From UBA7805 sp036146215 (GTDB taxonomy: Bacteria; Planctomycetota; Planctomycetia; Pirellulales; UBA7805), in contig JAYYJN010000079.1 in the NCBI GenBank assembly GCA_036146215.1, positions 6,397 through 70,396 on the forward strand: a stretch of DNA of 64,000 bases, written 5' to 3'. Below, one piece after another: positions 26,147-35,687 of this stretch (positions within the stretch are counted from its first letter, which is position 1; every line of letters begins with the position of its first letter). The notes under the pieces were generated by a model. The model saw only the letters and a list, made by a program, of their open reading frames with translations, had not been told where the DNA came from and made no database searches. Position numbers and translations under genes: made by a program.

Positions 26147-28426
26147 ATGTCTCGCTTCCGCTGTGTACCACGCGTTTTCGCAAAATATAACTCACTGCTG
26201 TATGCATTCTGTTTTTTTGGCCTGCTATTTGGGACAGCAGGCGATACCGGCGCAAGCGATCCTTTAGATTGGCCGAACTGGCGGGGTCCGCGACAAGATA
26301 GAAAATCAATTGAAACCAGCATACCTACTCGGTGGAATCCCAAGGGAGGTGCCGAAAGCAATCTACTCTGGAAGCGAGACGACTTGGGAAGCATTTCCAC
26401 ACCGGTGGTGCTAAACGACAAGCTCTATACGATCGTTCGAAGCGAGCCGGGCACATCGCGCGAGGGAGAAAAAGTTGTGTGTGTCGATGCGGCGACCGGA
26501 GAAACAATTTGGGAGAATAAATTCAATGTTTATCTCTCGGACGTTCCTGACACGAGAGTCGGTTGGTCGAGTTGCGTTGCCGACCCAGATACAGGCCATA
26601 TTTACGCACTCGGCGTGTGTGGCATGTTTCAATGTCTTGACGGAGAGTCAGGAGAAACGCTCTGGTCTCACTCACTCCACGAAGAGTACGGTCTTTTAAG
26701 CACATATGGTGGTCGCACCAACGTTCCAGTTCTATTTGACGATCTTGTCATTATAAGTGCTATTGTGATTGGCTGGGGAGACATGGCAAAACCGGCGCAT
26801 CGTTTCCTTGCATTCGATAAAAATACAGGCGAACTGATTTGGTTTAACGGCACTCGATTGCTGCCCTACGATACGACCTACAGCACACCTAGTATTTCAA
26901 TGCTCGGGGGTCAGGCCGCACTTATTTTTGGCTCGGGCGATGGCGCGGTCTGGGCACTGCAACCGCGAACAGGTAAGCCGATTTGGAAATATCAATTTTC
27001 CCGCCGCGGATTGAATGTGTCTCCGTTGGTGATCGACGAGAAAGTCTATGCGGCACATGGTGAAGAGAATATTGACGACACGACAATGGGAGGGCTGATC
27101 TGCATTGATCCGGCACGAGATGGTCCAGAGGGACCTGCCGGGGAAATCGATCTAACGGGGACGGGGGAAGTTTGGCGAGTAAAGGAAGTTATGATCGGTA
27201 AGAGTTCCCCTCTTTTGATTGATGGAACATTGGTAGTAGTGGATGATCGCGCGACCTTGATGGGTTTTGATGCAACCACGGGTGAGCGAAAATTCAGAAA
27301 AAAACTCGGTACGGTAATGCGGTCTACACCTCTGTATGCTGACGGTAAGCTTTATCTTTGCACGGCAAACGGTCGCTGGTACACGCTTAAAATAGACGGT
27401 GACCGAGTAAAAACGCTCTACAAAATGCGACTACCTGCAGGAGAGGGAAGTTACGGATCCCCGATTGTTTCGCATGGGCGTCTTTACATCCCGACCACGG
27501 AAAACCTCTATTGCGTGGCTGGCCAAACCAACACAACGACGTCTGTTTCAGAGTCTCCGGAGGCTATCGAAGAAGCGGCCCCCGTCGATAGTGACGCCAC
27601 TCATTTGCAGATCGTACCGGCAGATTCTTTGATCCGTCCAGGAGAAAAAATCAATTTCCGTGCCCGATTATTCGATGAACGAGGCAGATTTTTGAAGGAG
27701 GTTCCTGCCGATTTTACCGTGGAGGGGCCCGGAACAATTGACGCCGATGGTGTCTATGTTGCTGCGGATACAAGTGCGCATCAGGCAGGTGTCGTTCACG
27801 GTAAAGTGGGTTCGCTGACCGGGACAGCACGTATCCGCTTGGTTCCCGATTTACCCTGGGTATTTGATTTCAATGACGAAGCAGTTCCAATCACTTGGGT
27901 AGGTGCACGTTACCGCCATCAGGCCCGTAATCTGGATGGTGAGCAGACGATGGTTAAGGTTTCCACCATTCCCAAGGGGGCACGGTCTCGGGCATGGATG
28001 GGGCATCCCGACATGCACGACTATACGGTCGAGGCCGATGTGCGTGGGGATGTGAAAGATAATAAAATGCCCGATATCGGCCTGATCGCACAGCGTTACA
28101 CGCTTGATCTGATGGGTGCGTATCAGAAGTTACAGATTCGATCTTGGGTGCCTGTGATGAGAATGGCCAAAAGCGTTGATTTTTCCTGGAGTCCTGATGT
28201 CTGGTATCGTATGAAGTTCTCTGTGACGACTGAGGAACACGATGGACAGATGCGTGCATTGCTTCGGGGTAAGGTCTGGCCACGCGACCAAGAAGAACCG
28301 ACCGCCTGGACGATTGAGGCGATCGACGAATCACCCAATCTGAATGGAAGTCCAGGACTATATGGTAACGCAAAAGATGCGGAACTATATCTGGACAATA
28401 TTCGAGTTTACCCGAATGATTCATAG
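26147..28426 (+). CDS. Exported PQQ-like beta-propeller protein with C-terminal DUF1080/LamG-like domain
   Basis: A protein of about 759 residues. The signal peptide spans the first 35 residues (hydrophobic core LLYAFCFFGLLFG). A propeller built from PQQ-type repeats runs to about 460, with recurring D-x2-TGE-x-W (DAATGETIW, DGESGETLW, DKNTGELIW) and the typical opening WPNWRGP. An Ig-like segment (about 490-570) and a beta-sandwich domain resembling the DUF1080/LamG fold (about 575-759, with WVFDFNDEAVP) follow. Residues that bind PQQ in true dehydrogenases are not evident, so it is more likely a structural or binding propeller. Start ATG 26147; a TTG lies at 26141. Confidence 0.85.
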   Translation: MSRFRCVPRVFAKYNSLLYAFCFFGLLFGTAGDTGASDPLDWPNWRGPRQDRKSIETSIPTRWNPKGGAESNLLWKRDDLGSISTPVVLNDKLYTIVRSEPGTSREGEKVVCVDAATGETIWENKFNVYLSDVPDTRVGWSSCVADPDTGHIYALGVCGMFQCLDGESGETLWSHSLHEEYGLLSTYGGRTNVPVLFDDLVIISAIVIGWGDMAKPAHRFLAFDKNTGELIWFNGTRLLPYDTTYSTPSISMLGGQAALIFGSGDGAVWALQPRTGKPIWKYQFSRRGLNVSPLVIDEKVYAAHGEENIDDTTMGGLICIDPARDGPEGPAGEIDLTGTGEVWRVKEVMIGKSSPLLIDGTLVVVDDRATLMGFDATTGERKFRKKLGTVMRSTPLYADGKLYLCTANGRWYTLKIDGDRVKTLYKMRLPAGEGSYGSPIVSHGRLYIPTTENLYCVAGQTNTTTSVSESPEAIEEAAPVDSDATHLQIVPADSLIRPGEKINFRARLFDERGRFLKEVPADFTVEGPGTIDADGVYVAADTSAHQAGVVHGKVGSLTGTARIRLVPDLPWVFDFNDEAVPITWVGARYRHQARNLDGEQTMVKVSTIPKGARSRAWMGHPDMHDYTVEADVRGDVKDNKMPDIGLIAQRYTLDLMGAYQKLQIRSWVPVMRMAKSVDFSWSPDVWYRMKFSVTTEEHDGQMRALLRGKVWPRDQEEPTAWTIEAIDESPNLNGSPGLYGNAKDAELYLDNIRVYPNDS

Positions 28427-28501
28427 AGGAGTCAGGCGGCTAGAAGAGAGAACACATCGTTAGTTATCTGTGATTGATTACCGAGAGGATAATACAGTTC
28501 G

Positions 28502-30502
28502 ATGCACGGAAAAAAACAACTGATCGCTTTTGCGTTGGGTTTCATTTGCAGTATGCCTGGTATTGGGTTCACCGAAGAGGAAAAATCTTCGAGTCCTGCC
28601 GTGACAAAAGAGTGGACCCAATGGGGTGGTGATAGTCAGCGGAACAATACACCGGTGGGTAAAAATATTCCCTTGGACTGGTCACCCGGGGAATTTGTTG
28701 GCAACCCGGCAGTCTGGCAAGCGGACACGGCCAAAAATATTAAATGGGTCGCCCGGTTGGGCTCTCAGACTTATGGAAATGCGGTTGTGGCTGGCGATAA
28801 AGTATTCGTGGGAACCAACAACAGTGGGGGTTGGCTGCCCCGGTATCCGGGGAAGGTGGATTTAGGTTGTTTGCTTGCCTTCGATAAGCAGGACGGTTCG
28901 TTTCTCTGGCAGGATTCAAGCGAAAAACTTCGTACAGGTCGCGTGCATGACTGGCCACTGCAGGGGATTTGCTGTGCACCACTCGTCGAGCAGGATCGTC
29001 TTTGGTTTGTGACAAGTCGCGGCGAAGTGAAATGTTTGGACACCGAAGGTTTTTATGACGATCAGGATGACGGTGTGCCCGCGGGATGGGCCAGAATGTT
29101 CGATATCACTAAGAAGTCAGATCCAGCGACTGACCCGGTAAAAGGCGCCGTGTCGCAGCTTGACGCTGGAGAAATCCCCGAGGTCATTCGGGATGGTTTT
29201 GTGAAGGCAGGCTCACCCCTTCCGGAAAAGGTTCGGGTCACAACCGAAACAGTGGGAAAAAAATGGTCTCTCGTGCCCCTGGCACTGGTAGATGGAGAGG
29301 GAGATCGCTTCGAAGTCCGGCTTATAGGCCCCAAGTTGAGTGGCTTCAAACAAATTACGACTTCCGATAAACAGGAGTCGGATGTTGTCTGGGTCTATGA
29401 CATGATGAAAGGTTTGGGAATTTCTCAGCACAATATGTGCAGTTGTTCTGTAACGTCGGCTGGCGATCTTTTATTTGTGAATACCTCTAATGGCGTCGAT
29501 GAATCGCATATTCTGCTCCCTTCGCCCGATGCGCCGAGTTTTCTTGCGATGGATAAAAATTCAGGCGAAGTTCTCTGGACCGACAATTCTCCAGGAATCA
29601 ATATTTTGCACGGTCAGTGGTCTTCCCCTGCCTATGCTGTATTGGGTGGGGTTGCTCAGGTTATTTTTGCGGGTGGTGATGGTTGGGTTTATAGCTTTGA
29701 TCCGCAGGGTGATGGCAACGGGAATTCTAAATTGCTCTGGAAATTCGATGCCAATCCCAAGGAATCAAAATGGGAACTCGGCGGACGGGGAACCCGTAAT
29801 AATGTTATTGCGACCCCAGTCATTTATGATGATTTGGTCTACGTTGCGGTCGGGCAGGATCCGGAACATGCCGAAGGCAACGGACATCTCTGGTGCATTG
29901 ATCCGACCAAGCGTGGTGATGTGAGTCCTACCTTGGCATATCACGTCGATAATCCGAATGACACGATTCCACATCGACGTTTGCAAGCGGTCGATCCGAA
30001 AAAAGGAGAGGTAGCCCGTGATAATCCCAACTCCGCGGTCGTCTGGCATTATGACAAGCAGGATCAAAATCAGGATGGTGAAATCGATTGGGAAGAAGAG
30101 ATGCATCGGAGTTGTGGCACGGTCGCGATCAAGGATGGCCTGCTCTATATTTCTGACTTCAGCGGACTCTTTCACTGCCTCGATGCCAAAACCGGTAAAG
30201 TGCATTGGACCCATGATATGTTAGCCGCCGCCTGGGGTTCTCCGTTGATCGTTGATGGCAAAGTCTATATCGGGGATGAAGACGGAGACGTAACCATATT
30301 CAAACTCTCTCCAGAGAAAGAGATTCTTTCGGTCGATGAATATGGAGATTCAGGTCCGATCAATATGGGCAACTCGGTCTATAGCACGCCAATCGTTGCA
30401 GATAATGTGCTCTATATCAGCAACAAAACCCACCTCTTTGCCATTGCCGAGCAGTCGGAAGAGGATGTGGACGAGCCGTCGACGGACGAGGGCAGCAATT
30501 GA
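28502..30502 (+). CDS. Exported PQQ-like beta-propeller protein
   Basis: A 666-residue protein with a signal peptide (ALGFICSMPGIGF). PQQ-type repeats fill most of the chain, with WTQWGGDSQRNNT at the start and W-motifs such as DKNSGEVLWTDN and DAKTGKVHWTHD. Between repeats is a calcium-binding-like DQNQDGEIDWEEE segment. It starts 75 bases after the other propeller gene on the same strand, with GAGAGG before the ATG, so the two may be co-transcribed. Planctomycetes carry many such outer-membrane-directed propellers of unknown role. No dehydrogenase active-site residue is evident. Confidence 0.85.
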   Translation: MHGKKQLIAFALGFICSMPGIGFTEEEKSSSPAVTKEWTQWGGDSQRNNTPVGKNIPLDWSPGEFVGNPAVWQADTAKNIKWVARLGSQTYGNAVVAGDKVFVGTNNSGGWLPRYPGKVDLGCLLAFDKQDGSFLWQDSSEKLRTGRVHDWPLQGICCAPLVEQDRLWFVTSRGEVKCLDTEGFYDDQDDGVPAGWARMFDITKKSDPATDPVKGAVSQLDAGEIPEVIRDGFVKAGSPLPEKVRVTTETVGKKWSLVPLALVDGEGDRFEVRLIGPKLSGFKQITTSDKQESDVVWVYDMMKGLGISQHNMCSCSVTSAGDLLFVNTSNGVDESHILLPSPDAPSFLAMDKNSGEVLWTDNSPGINILHGQWSSPAYAVLGGVAQVIFAGGDGWVYSFDPQGDGNGNSKLLWKFDANPKESKWELGGRGTRNNVIATPVIYDDLVYVAVGQDPEHAEGNGHLWCIDPTKRGDVSPTLAYHVDNPNDTIPHRRLQAVDPKKGEVARDNPNSAVVWHYDKQDQNQDGEIDWEEEMHRSCGTVAIKDGLLYISDFSGLFHCLDAKTGKVHWTHDMLAAAWGSPLIVDGKVYIGDEDGDVTIFKLSPEKEILSVDEYGDSGPINMGNSVYSTPIVADNVLYISNKTHLFAIAEQSEEDVDEPSTDEGSN

Positions 30503-30503
30503 T

Positions 30504-30980
30504 CTAGGAATCGATTTCTGCGATTGCCTGCAGCACCTCCTGATCATGTCCGTCTACCCGAACACGACGCCAGATTTTCGCAAAGCGTCCTTTGGCATCA
30601 ATCAGAAAAGTGCTGCGCACGATCCCCATCGTTTTTTTACCGTACATATTCTTTTCACGCCACGCCCCATACTTCTCTGCAACTTTGTGTTCACGGTCGA
30701 CCAATAAAGGAAAATTCAGCTTATACTTCTTGCGGAATTTTTCGTGATCCTCCTGGCTATCCGGGCTAATGCCGACGATCTGCACGCCCAATTTCTTAAA
30801 TTTCTGTTTCTGATCCCGAAAGGCACAGGCCTCCTTCGTGCAACCAGGAGTGTCGTCCTTTGGATAAAAATAAATTACGACTGGATTGCCCTTGGACTCA
30901 CTCAGTTTCCACTTTGATCCATCATTTGCTTCTAGCGTGAATTGTGGAGCTTTATCGCCCTCTTCCGGCCACTCACCCAT
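30504..30980 (-). CDS. bcp: Thiol peroxiredoxin, Bcp/PrxQ type
   Basis: A 158-residue peroxiredoxin that reduces hydrogen and organic peroxides with thioredoxin. The peroxidatic Cys47 and resolving Cys52 lie in the classic TPGCTKEAC motif five residues apart. YFYPKDDTPG and FPLLVDREHKVAEKYG are typical. It lies 58 bases after the photolyase on the same strand and probably ends the eight-gene operon that starts near 38594, adding peroxide defence to light-damage repair and lipid modification. Confidence 0.95.
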   Translation of the reverse strand: MGEWPEEGDKAPQFTLEANDGSKWKLSESKGNPVVIYFYPKDDTPGCTKEACAFRDQKQKFKKLGVQIVGISPDSQEDHEKFRKKYKLNFPLLVDREHKVAEKYGAWREKNMYGKKTMGIVRSTFLIDAKGRFAKIWRRVRVDGHDQEVLQAIAEIDS

Positions 30981-31038
30981 AACAGCGCCTTTCTATTTTA
31001 TGTTGCAATTTCGAGCCAAGACAATTGTGTATTGTTTT

Positions 31039-32496
31039 TCACCCACCCCATTTTTCAAGATACCTGGTGGTACGATACTTCCTCGCAGTGTTTTCGGAAC
31101 TCATGTAACGTATTTTTCCGAAGATCGGACGCTCCGGTCCCCAGGCTCGGTCGTATCGGCCAAGGACCCAGAAAATCCCGCTATAAGAATTAGGGTCCCG
31201 CCCATCGACCGCATATTTGTTGTTTAAATGAATCATCGTCTTCAGTGCCTCTTGCGGACTTGCAGACCATTCCAGAATCTTCTTACCCCACAACATTCGA
31301 AGATAATTGTGGACCTTACCTGACTGGGCCAATTGCCTCTGTGCGGCGTTCCATAGCGGATCGTGGGTTTCGGCTGCATCGAACGAGTCTTGATCATAAA
31401 GATATGCTCTCGGATCATTTGCATGTTGTTGCAAAGTTTTTTTCGCCCAGTCGGGCAATGAGCTGTACCGTTCATAATCATTTCGATGAAAACACATATT
31501 AAAACCTAATTCACGCCAAGTGATGAGCTGATCGAGAATCGCTTCTGTGTTTTCATCCACTCCCCACCATCCATCTCGAGACCCGGTCGTCGAGTCAGAT
31601 AAATTATCCACGCCCCACGAGGCCCGCTGCATGAGCCGATCAAAAATCAAGTGACTGCTGATGTGCCCAAAGTGTAGATAGGGTGAGAGGCCGCTGGATC
31701 CATCCTCCTCAGGAAGGTTTCGCATCGAGGCATACGCATCCAATCGTTGGTCAATAAATCTCTTCAAACATTCCTCCGCGGCATGCGAGCCACCCGGAAT
31801 TGTGACCGGCTGGACAGAGTGATCGATCGGAAAATTTTTGAGAGAGATTTTTGAAGGGGGGCGGGTGAGTTCCGGCCACCGCTCGCAGATTGAATCATCG
31901 AGCGTCACAGATCCGACGGTTTCTGACGACGGCATGGGATCGGCATCAGGTAAGACGTTCAGATGCGGCCGCAGATTTTTTTGGAGAAATCGCCGAAAAT
32001 CATATGCCCGAGCGAAACACTTTTCCGTTCCAGCCATCGGAAAAATTCCATTGGAGTCGATCAACTCACACTTTTTCGGCAGTCGTTTCGTGACACGCCG
32101 CAACATCCGAGCTAGAAAAAACGCCGGATAGTCGTCTGTCACGACCACTGCGGCGTGGCTTGCCAGCGCATCGATCAGCCCATCTCCCGCACCTCGCGAC
32201 GGTTCCAGATAGGCCCGATATTCAATTCCTTTTTTACGGCACTTGCGATCGTTTTCGAGCATCCCATCAATAATGAATCGATGGAACCGATCCGATGCCC
32301 AAGGATAGTCACAGCTCAGTGACTCTACGATAAGTAACGGTTTTCGCAACTCGCGCGACCAATCGAGTGCCCGTTGAAGGCCGAAATTCCAATTGACTCG
32401 ACGATGCGCAACCATCCAATAGAGAATATAGTCTCCATTTGGATCAACGGCTTGGGCATTGCCGCAGCGAATGCGATCTTGCGGAAAATCACGCAC
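31039..32496 (-). CDS. phr: Class II CPD deoxyribodipyrimidine photolyase
   Basis: Repairs cyclobutane pyrimidine dimers with blue light, using FADH. The 485-residue length and motifs mark class II: ILYWMVAHRRVNWN at the N-terminus, GLSPYLHFGHIS, ITWRELGFNMCFH, LRMLWGKKILEWS, and the C-terminal NNKYAVDGRDPNSYSGIFW. The start is GTG 32496 with AAGGA nine bases before it. It is 31 bases downstream of the CFA-like gene and is the seventh gene of the minus-strand operon, so its expression is probably tied to the MerR/CarH-like regulator at its head. Confidence 0.95.
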   Translation of the reverse strand: MRDFPQDRIRCGNAQAVDPNGDYILYWMVAHRRVNWNFGLQRALDWSRELRKPLLIVESLSCDYPWASDRFHRFIIDGMLENDRKCRKKGIEYRAYLEPSRGAGDGLIDALASHAAVVVTDDYPAFFLARMLRRVTKRLPKKCELIDSNGIFPMAGTEKCFARAYDFRRFLQKNLRPHLNVLPDADPMPSSETVGSVTLDDSICERWPELTRPPSKISLKNFPIDHSVQPVTIPGGSHAAEECLKRFIDQRLDAYASMRNLPEEDGSSGLSPYLHFGHISSHLIFDRLMQRASWGVDNLSDSTTGSRDGWWGVDENTEAILDQLITWRELGFNMCFHRNDYERYSSLPDWAKKTLQQHANDPRAYLYDQDSFDAAETHDPLWNAAQRQLAQSGKVHNYLRMLWGKKILEWSASPQEALKTMIHLNNKYAVDGRDPNSYSGIFWVLGRYDRAWGPERPIFGKIRYMSSENTARKYRTTRYLEKWGG

Positions 32497-32527
32497 AACT
32501 TTGATTCCTTGCCGGGGCGAGCGTCAA

Positions 32528-33547
32528 TTACCGAGCGTGCTCCAGAAGGTAGTGACCAACCTTCCAATCTCGCCCGTTTGAAAAACGAAACAATTCAGCA
32601 CATGCCATAAAAAACATTCGCCAGCGATGGAACTGTAGTTTCGCCAAATCAGCTGGCAAGTGCTGGTGAAGGACATTGAATACCTGTTGCTTATTCAGGT
32701 CTTGGTGCAAAATCCAGTCTTCACATGTTTTGGCATAGTGATTTCCATCAATGGCCCATTGGCGAGCAACGCGTAGATCATCGCTAAAGTAGGAAAAAAT
32801 ATCTTCAGACGGCATGATGCCACCTGTGAAAAAGTGTTTTGCCATCCAATCTTTCTCGGAATCGGTTTCGAAGAGATATGCAAATAAACGATGGCAAAAA
32901 ATATGAACAAATAGCTTTCCATCCGATTTCAGCCATCCTGCAACCCGCGCGAGTAATTGATGATAATTGCGCATGTGCTCAAACATCTCAATTGAGATCA
33001 CGCGATCAAACCGCTCTTCAATGTTAAAGTCCGTCAGGTTTTTGGTCAGCACGGTGATCTGCTGGATTCCGCTCTTACGAGCTTGCGCGTCAATGTATTC
33101 TTTCTGACTCGCAGAATTAGATACGGCGACGATACGAGTCCCCGGAAATCGCTCCGCAATCCAGAGACTCAATGAGCCCCATCCGCATCCCAGTTCCAAA
33201 ATCGACATCCCGTCACGAATGCCTGCTCGTTGGCACGTCAATTCTAGCATTGCCTCTTCAGCCTCGGCTAAGCATTCATTCCCATTTGGATACAAGCAAC
33301 AGCTGTATTTCATTCTGGGGCCGAGAATTAACTTGAACATTTCGGCGGGCATTTCATAATGTTGACGATTCGCATCCTCTGTCTGTACAGCAATCGGATC
33401 ATTTTTACGGTTGGCATAGAAAGATCTCTTGTCGCTTTTGCCCGATCCATTTTGCTGCTTGATTCGGTCGCGCAACAAACGACGAATACCATGACGAACA
33501 ATAAAATCAGGTATCCAACCACGCTCGGCCAAATCTATACCAATCAC
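32528..33547 (-). CDS. CFA synthase-like SAM methyltransferase (second paralogue in operon)
   Basis: A roughly 339-residue methyltransferase of the cyclopropane-fatty-acid synthase superfamily. The SAM-binding motif is ILELGCGWGSLSLW, and MKYSCCLYPNG and VISIEMFEHMRNY match the active-site and MIE-like segments of the family. It is shorter than the true CFA synthase upstream and lacks its N-terminal lipid-binding domain. The start GTG 33547 overlaps the DUF1295 stop in a GTGA junction and has AAGGA eight bases before it, better than the in-frame ATG at 33574. With a second CFA-like enzyme and a flavoprotein in the operon, it may perform a distinct methylation of unsaturated lipid acyl chains. 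Confidence 0.85.
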   Translation of the reverse strand: MIGIDLAERGWIPDFIVRHGIRRLLRDRIKQQNGSGKSDKRSFYANRKNDPIAVQTEDANRQHYEMPAEMFKLILGPRMKYSCCLYPNGNECLAEAEEAMLELTCQRAGIRDGMSILELGCGWGSLSLWIAERFPGTRIVAVSNSASQKEYIDAQARKSGIQQITVLTKNLTDFNIEERFDRVISIEMFEHMRNYHQLLARVAGWLKSDGKLFVHIFCHRLFAYLFETDSEKDWMAKHFFTGGIMPSEDIFSYFSDDLRVARQWAIDGNHYAKTCEDWILHQDLNKQQVFNVLHQHLPADLAKLQFHRWRMFFMACAELFRFSNGRDWKVGHYLLEHAR

Positions 33548-34335
33548 TCTACGAAATCCTTTTTGGGCCACCACGGGATGAATGCACTCGTCGTCTTTTG
33601 ATACTTTCGGTAATCGTCGCCCCGGCTCGCAATCGCTTGCGCCTCAGTCGGAGGAATTCCTGTTTTGTAAACCAAGGTGTATAGCAGCAACAGCGGTAAA
33701 ACAATGGCGACCCACCAGTAGGAATTTCCAATTGAAAAAGGTAGCCAGCACCACCAAAGAACCCACTCAAAAAAGTAATTCGGGTGCCGTGTGTAGTACC
33801 ACAGCCCGGCTCTACATGTCTTGCCATGGTTTTGCTTGTTTTGCTTGAACTGATTTAATTGAGAGTCAGCAATCGCAACTCCCAAGAAGCCGAACAGCCA
33901 GATTGCAATTCCAAAAATATCGCAGATCCCAAAGTGACCTTTATTCCAGCATGCCACGAGCAGGGGAAGCACGAAGAGCAGGATGGCAACAGCCTGAATT
34001 TGAAAAAAACAAAATAGCCACCGATTCGCCGCTGTCCCCCACTTCTTCCTCAGTGTGGCATAACGACTTTCTTCGGCATGTCCTCGCATACGACGAAAAA
34101 GATAAAATGTGAGGCGAAATGACCAGATACCAATAAGAATAGCGGCAGTGAAACGTCGTGAAAGATCACCCCCTGATGAGATCGCACAAAAAATACCACT
34201 CACCCCGATTCCACTCGCCCAGCCAAGATCGACAATCCCAGCGTTTTTTCGAACCAATTGGATGCACCACAAAAGCACCATGAGGGAGCATGCAAAGATC
34301 GTAATCAAAATAATTTGTATTGCGGGAGTCATTTC
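33544..34335 (-). CDS. DUF1295 membrane protein (ICMT / steroid 5-alpha-reductase-like)
   Basis: A roughly 263-residue multi-pass membrane protein. Several hydrophobic helices precede the hallmark C-terminal cluster YYTRHPNYFFEW, seen in DUF1295 and isoprenylcysteine methyltransferase or steroid-reductase relatives, where it binds NADPH or SAM. The start ATG 34335 follows GGAGG by eight bases. DUF1295 genes repeatedly travel with CFA synthases, DUF1365 and an FAD oxidoreductase in bacterial lipid-modification operons. Its reaction is not established; reduction of a fatty acyl double bond is one possibility. Confidence 0.88.
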   Translation of the reverse strand, partial: EMTPAIQIILITIFACSLMVLLWCIQLVRKNAGIVDLGWASGIGVSGIFCAISSGGDLSRRFTAAILIGIWSFRLTFYLFRRMRGHAEESRYATLRKKWGTAANRWLFCFFQIQAVAILLFVLPLLVACWNKGHFGICDIFGIAIWLFGFLGVAIADSQLNQFKQNKQNHGKTCRAGLWYYTRHPNYFFEWVLWWCWLPFSIGNSYWWVAIVLPLLLLYTLVYKTGIPPTEAQAIASRGDDYRKYQKTTSAFIPWWPKKDFVE

Positions 34336-34373
34336 AGTATCCTCCACACGTCGGCACACAAGGGAACTGGGGG

Positions 34374-35687
34374 TTATGACGAAGTGGAACCGGATGACTT
34401 TTCAAACGCAATGTGTCCGACCTGAATTTTTCCTTCCGCAAAACCTCCCGCGCCGTAGCACAAATAATAGTCCCATAACCTGAGGAACGGTTCCCCAACA
34501 TCGAGATTGCGGATAGCAGCGAGGTTTTCATGAAATCGCGCACGCCACTCGGTAAGTGTTCGGAAATAGTCTTGGCTGAAATTAGTCGCATTGACGAACC
34601 GGAGGTCCCCTGCTTCGGTCGCCTGCCGAATTGCTCCCAATGACGGAAGAAATCCCCCGGGAAAAATGAATTGCTGAATAAAATCAGTCGAGCGTCTATA
34701 TCGTGAATAATCCGTATCGGGCACCGTGATCGCCTGAATGATGGCTGTTCCCTGTGGCTTAAGCAGTGAAGCACACTTTTCGAAAAAGGTTTTTAAAAAA
34801 CGGTGCCCGACTGCCTCGATCATTTCGATCGACACAAGTTTGTCGAAGGTCCCGTCAAGGTCTCGATAATCCTTACAGACAACATTGATTTTTTCTGCCA
34901 AATTTTTTTGCTTAATCTTGTTTTTTACGTAAGAAAATTGCTTTGCGGAAATTGTGGTCGTTGTGACTCGACAACCATAATTTTCAGCGGCGAAAAGTGC
35001 AAAGCCGCCCCATCCGGTGCCTATCTCCACGACGTGATCGTCGGAAGAGAGATGCAACGCCTCAGCAATCACACGATATTTTTGCATCGACGCTTCCCAA
35101 AGGCTACTCTCCGGTCGATCGAAAATACCGCAGGAATATGTCATCGATGAATCAAGAAAGAGGCTGAAAAATTCGTTCCCCAAGTCGTAATGTGCGGCGA
35201 TATTTTTTCGACTTCCCTTTTTTGAATTCGGGTGCAATCGAGATGCGATCCAGTAGTACCATTGCTTGATTCGTGCAAGTCCGTGATTAATTTGTCGTAA
35301 ATAACCTTCGTTTTTTGCAAAGAGCCGAATTACGCCAATCAAGTCAGGAGTGGACCAGTCTCCATCAATGAACGCTTCAGAGGCACCGATTGCTCCACCT
35401 AATGCCAAACGTCTATAGCAACGCGGATTGTGAATGATGATTTCCGTCCCGGGACCATTCTGATCACCAAAGACACGGATCGTTTCCGTTTCCCTTATCG
35501 TTAGATGTCCATGTTGAATTTTGGAAAATTGTGCAAACAATCGGCGTCGAAAAAATGAAGTGCATCTCGATGGGCGGCTATCGTGCGAGACCATTGTCTG
35601 TGGCTGTGATGCAACCATGTCAACGTTGATACCTACACGTTCTGCGCTGTTTTTGGGTGCGGATAAAAGGGGAGCTTTTTTTTCCAT
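34374..35687 (-). CDS. cfa: Cyclopropane-fatty-acyl-phospholipid synthase
   Basis: Adds a methylene from SAM to cis double bonds of membrane phospholipid acyl chains. The N-terminal lipid-binding domain (about 50-130) ends in LALGGAIGASEAFIDGDW. The catalytic half shows NIAAHYDLGNEFFSLFLD, MTYSCGIF, the SAM site VVEIGTGWGGFALFAA, KLVSIEMIEAVGH and the C-terminal YLCYGAGGFAEGKIQ. The first 45 residues are not conserved. If ATG 35687 is used, the gene overlaps the DUF1365 gene by 55 bases; ATG 35618 would leave a short gap and is a credible alternative. Fourth gene of the minus-strand operon. Confidence 0.93.
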   Translation of the reverse strand: MEKKAPLLSAPKNSAERVGINVDMVASQPQTMVSHDSRPSRCTSFFRRRLFAQFSKIQHGHLTIRETETIRVFGDQNGPGTEIIIHNPRCYRRLALGGAIGASEAFIDGDWSTPDLIGVIRLFAKNEGYLRQINHGLARIKQWYYWIASRLHPNSKKGSRKNIAAHYDLGNEFFSLFLDSSMTYSCGIFDRPESSLWEASMQKYRVIAEALHLSSDDHVVEIGTGWGGFALFAAENYGCRVTTTTISAKQFSYVKNKIKQKNLAEKINVVCKDYRDLDGTFDKLVSIEMIEAVGHRFLKTFFEKCASLLKPQGTAIIQAITVPDTDYSRYRRSTDFIQQFIFPGGFLPSLGAIRQATEAGDLRFVNATNFSQDYFRTLTEWRARFHENLAAIRNLDVGEPFLRLWDYYLCYGAGGFAEGKIQVGHIAFEKSSGSTSS

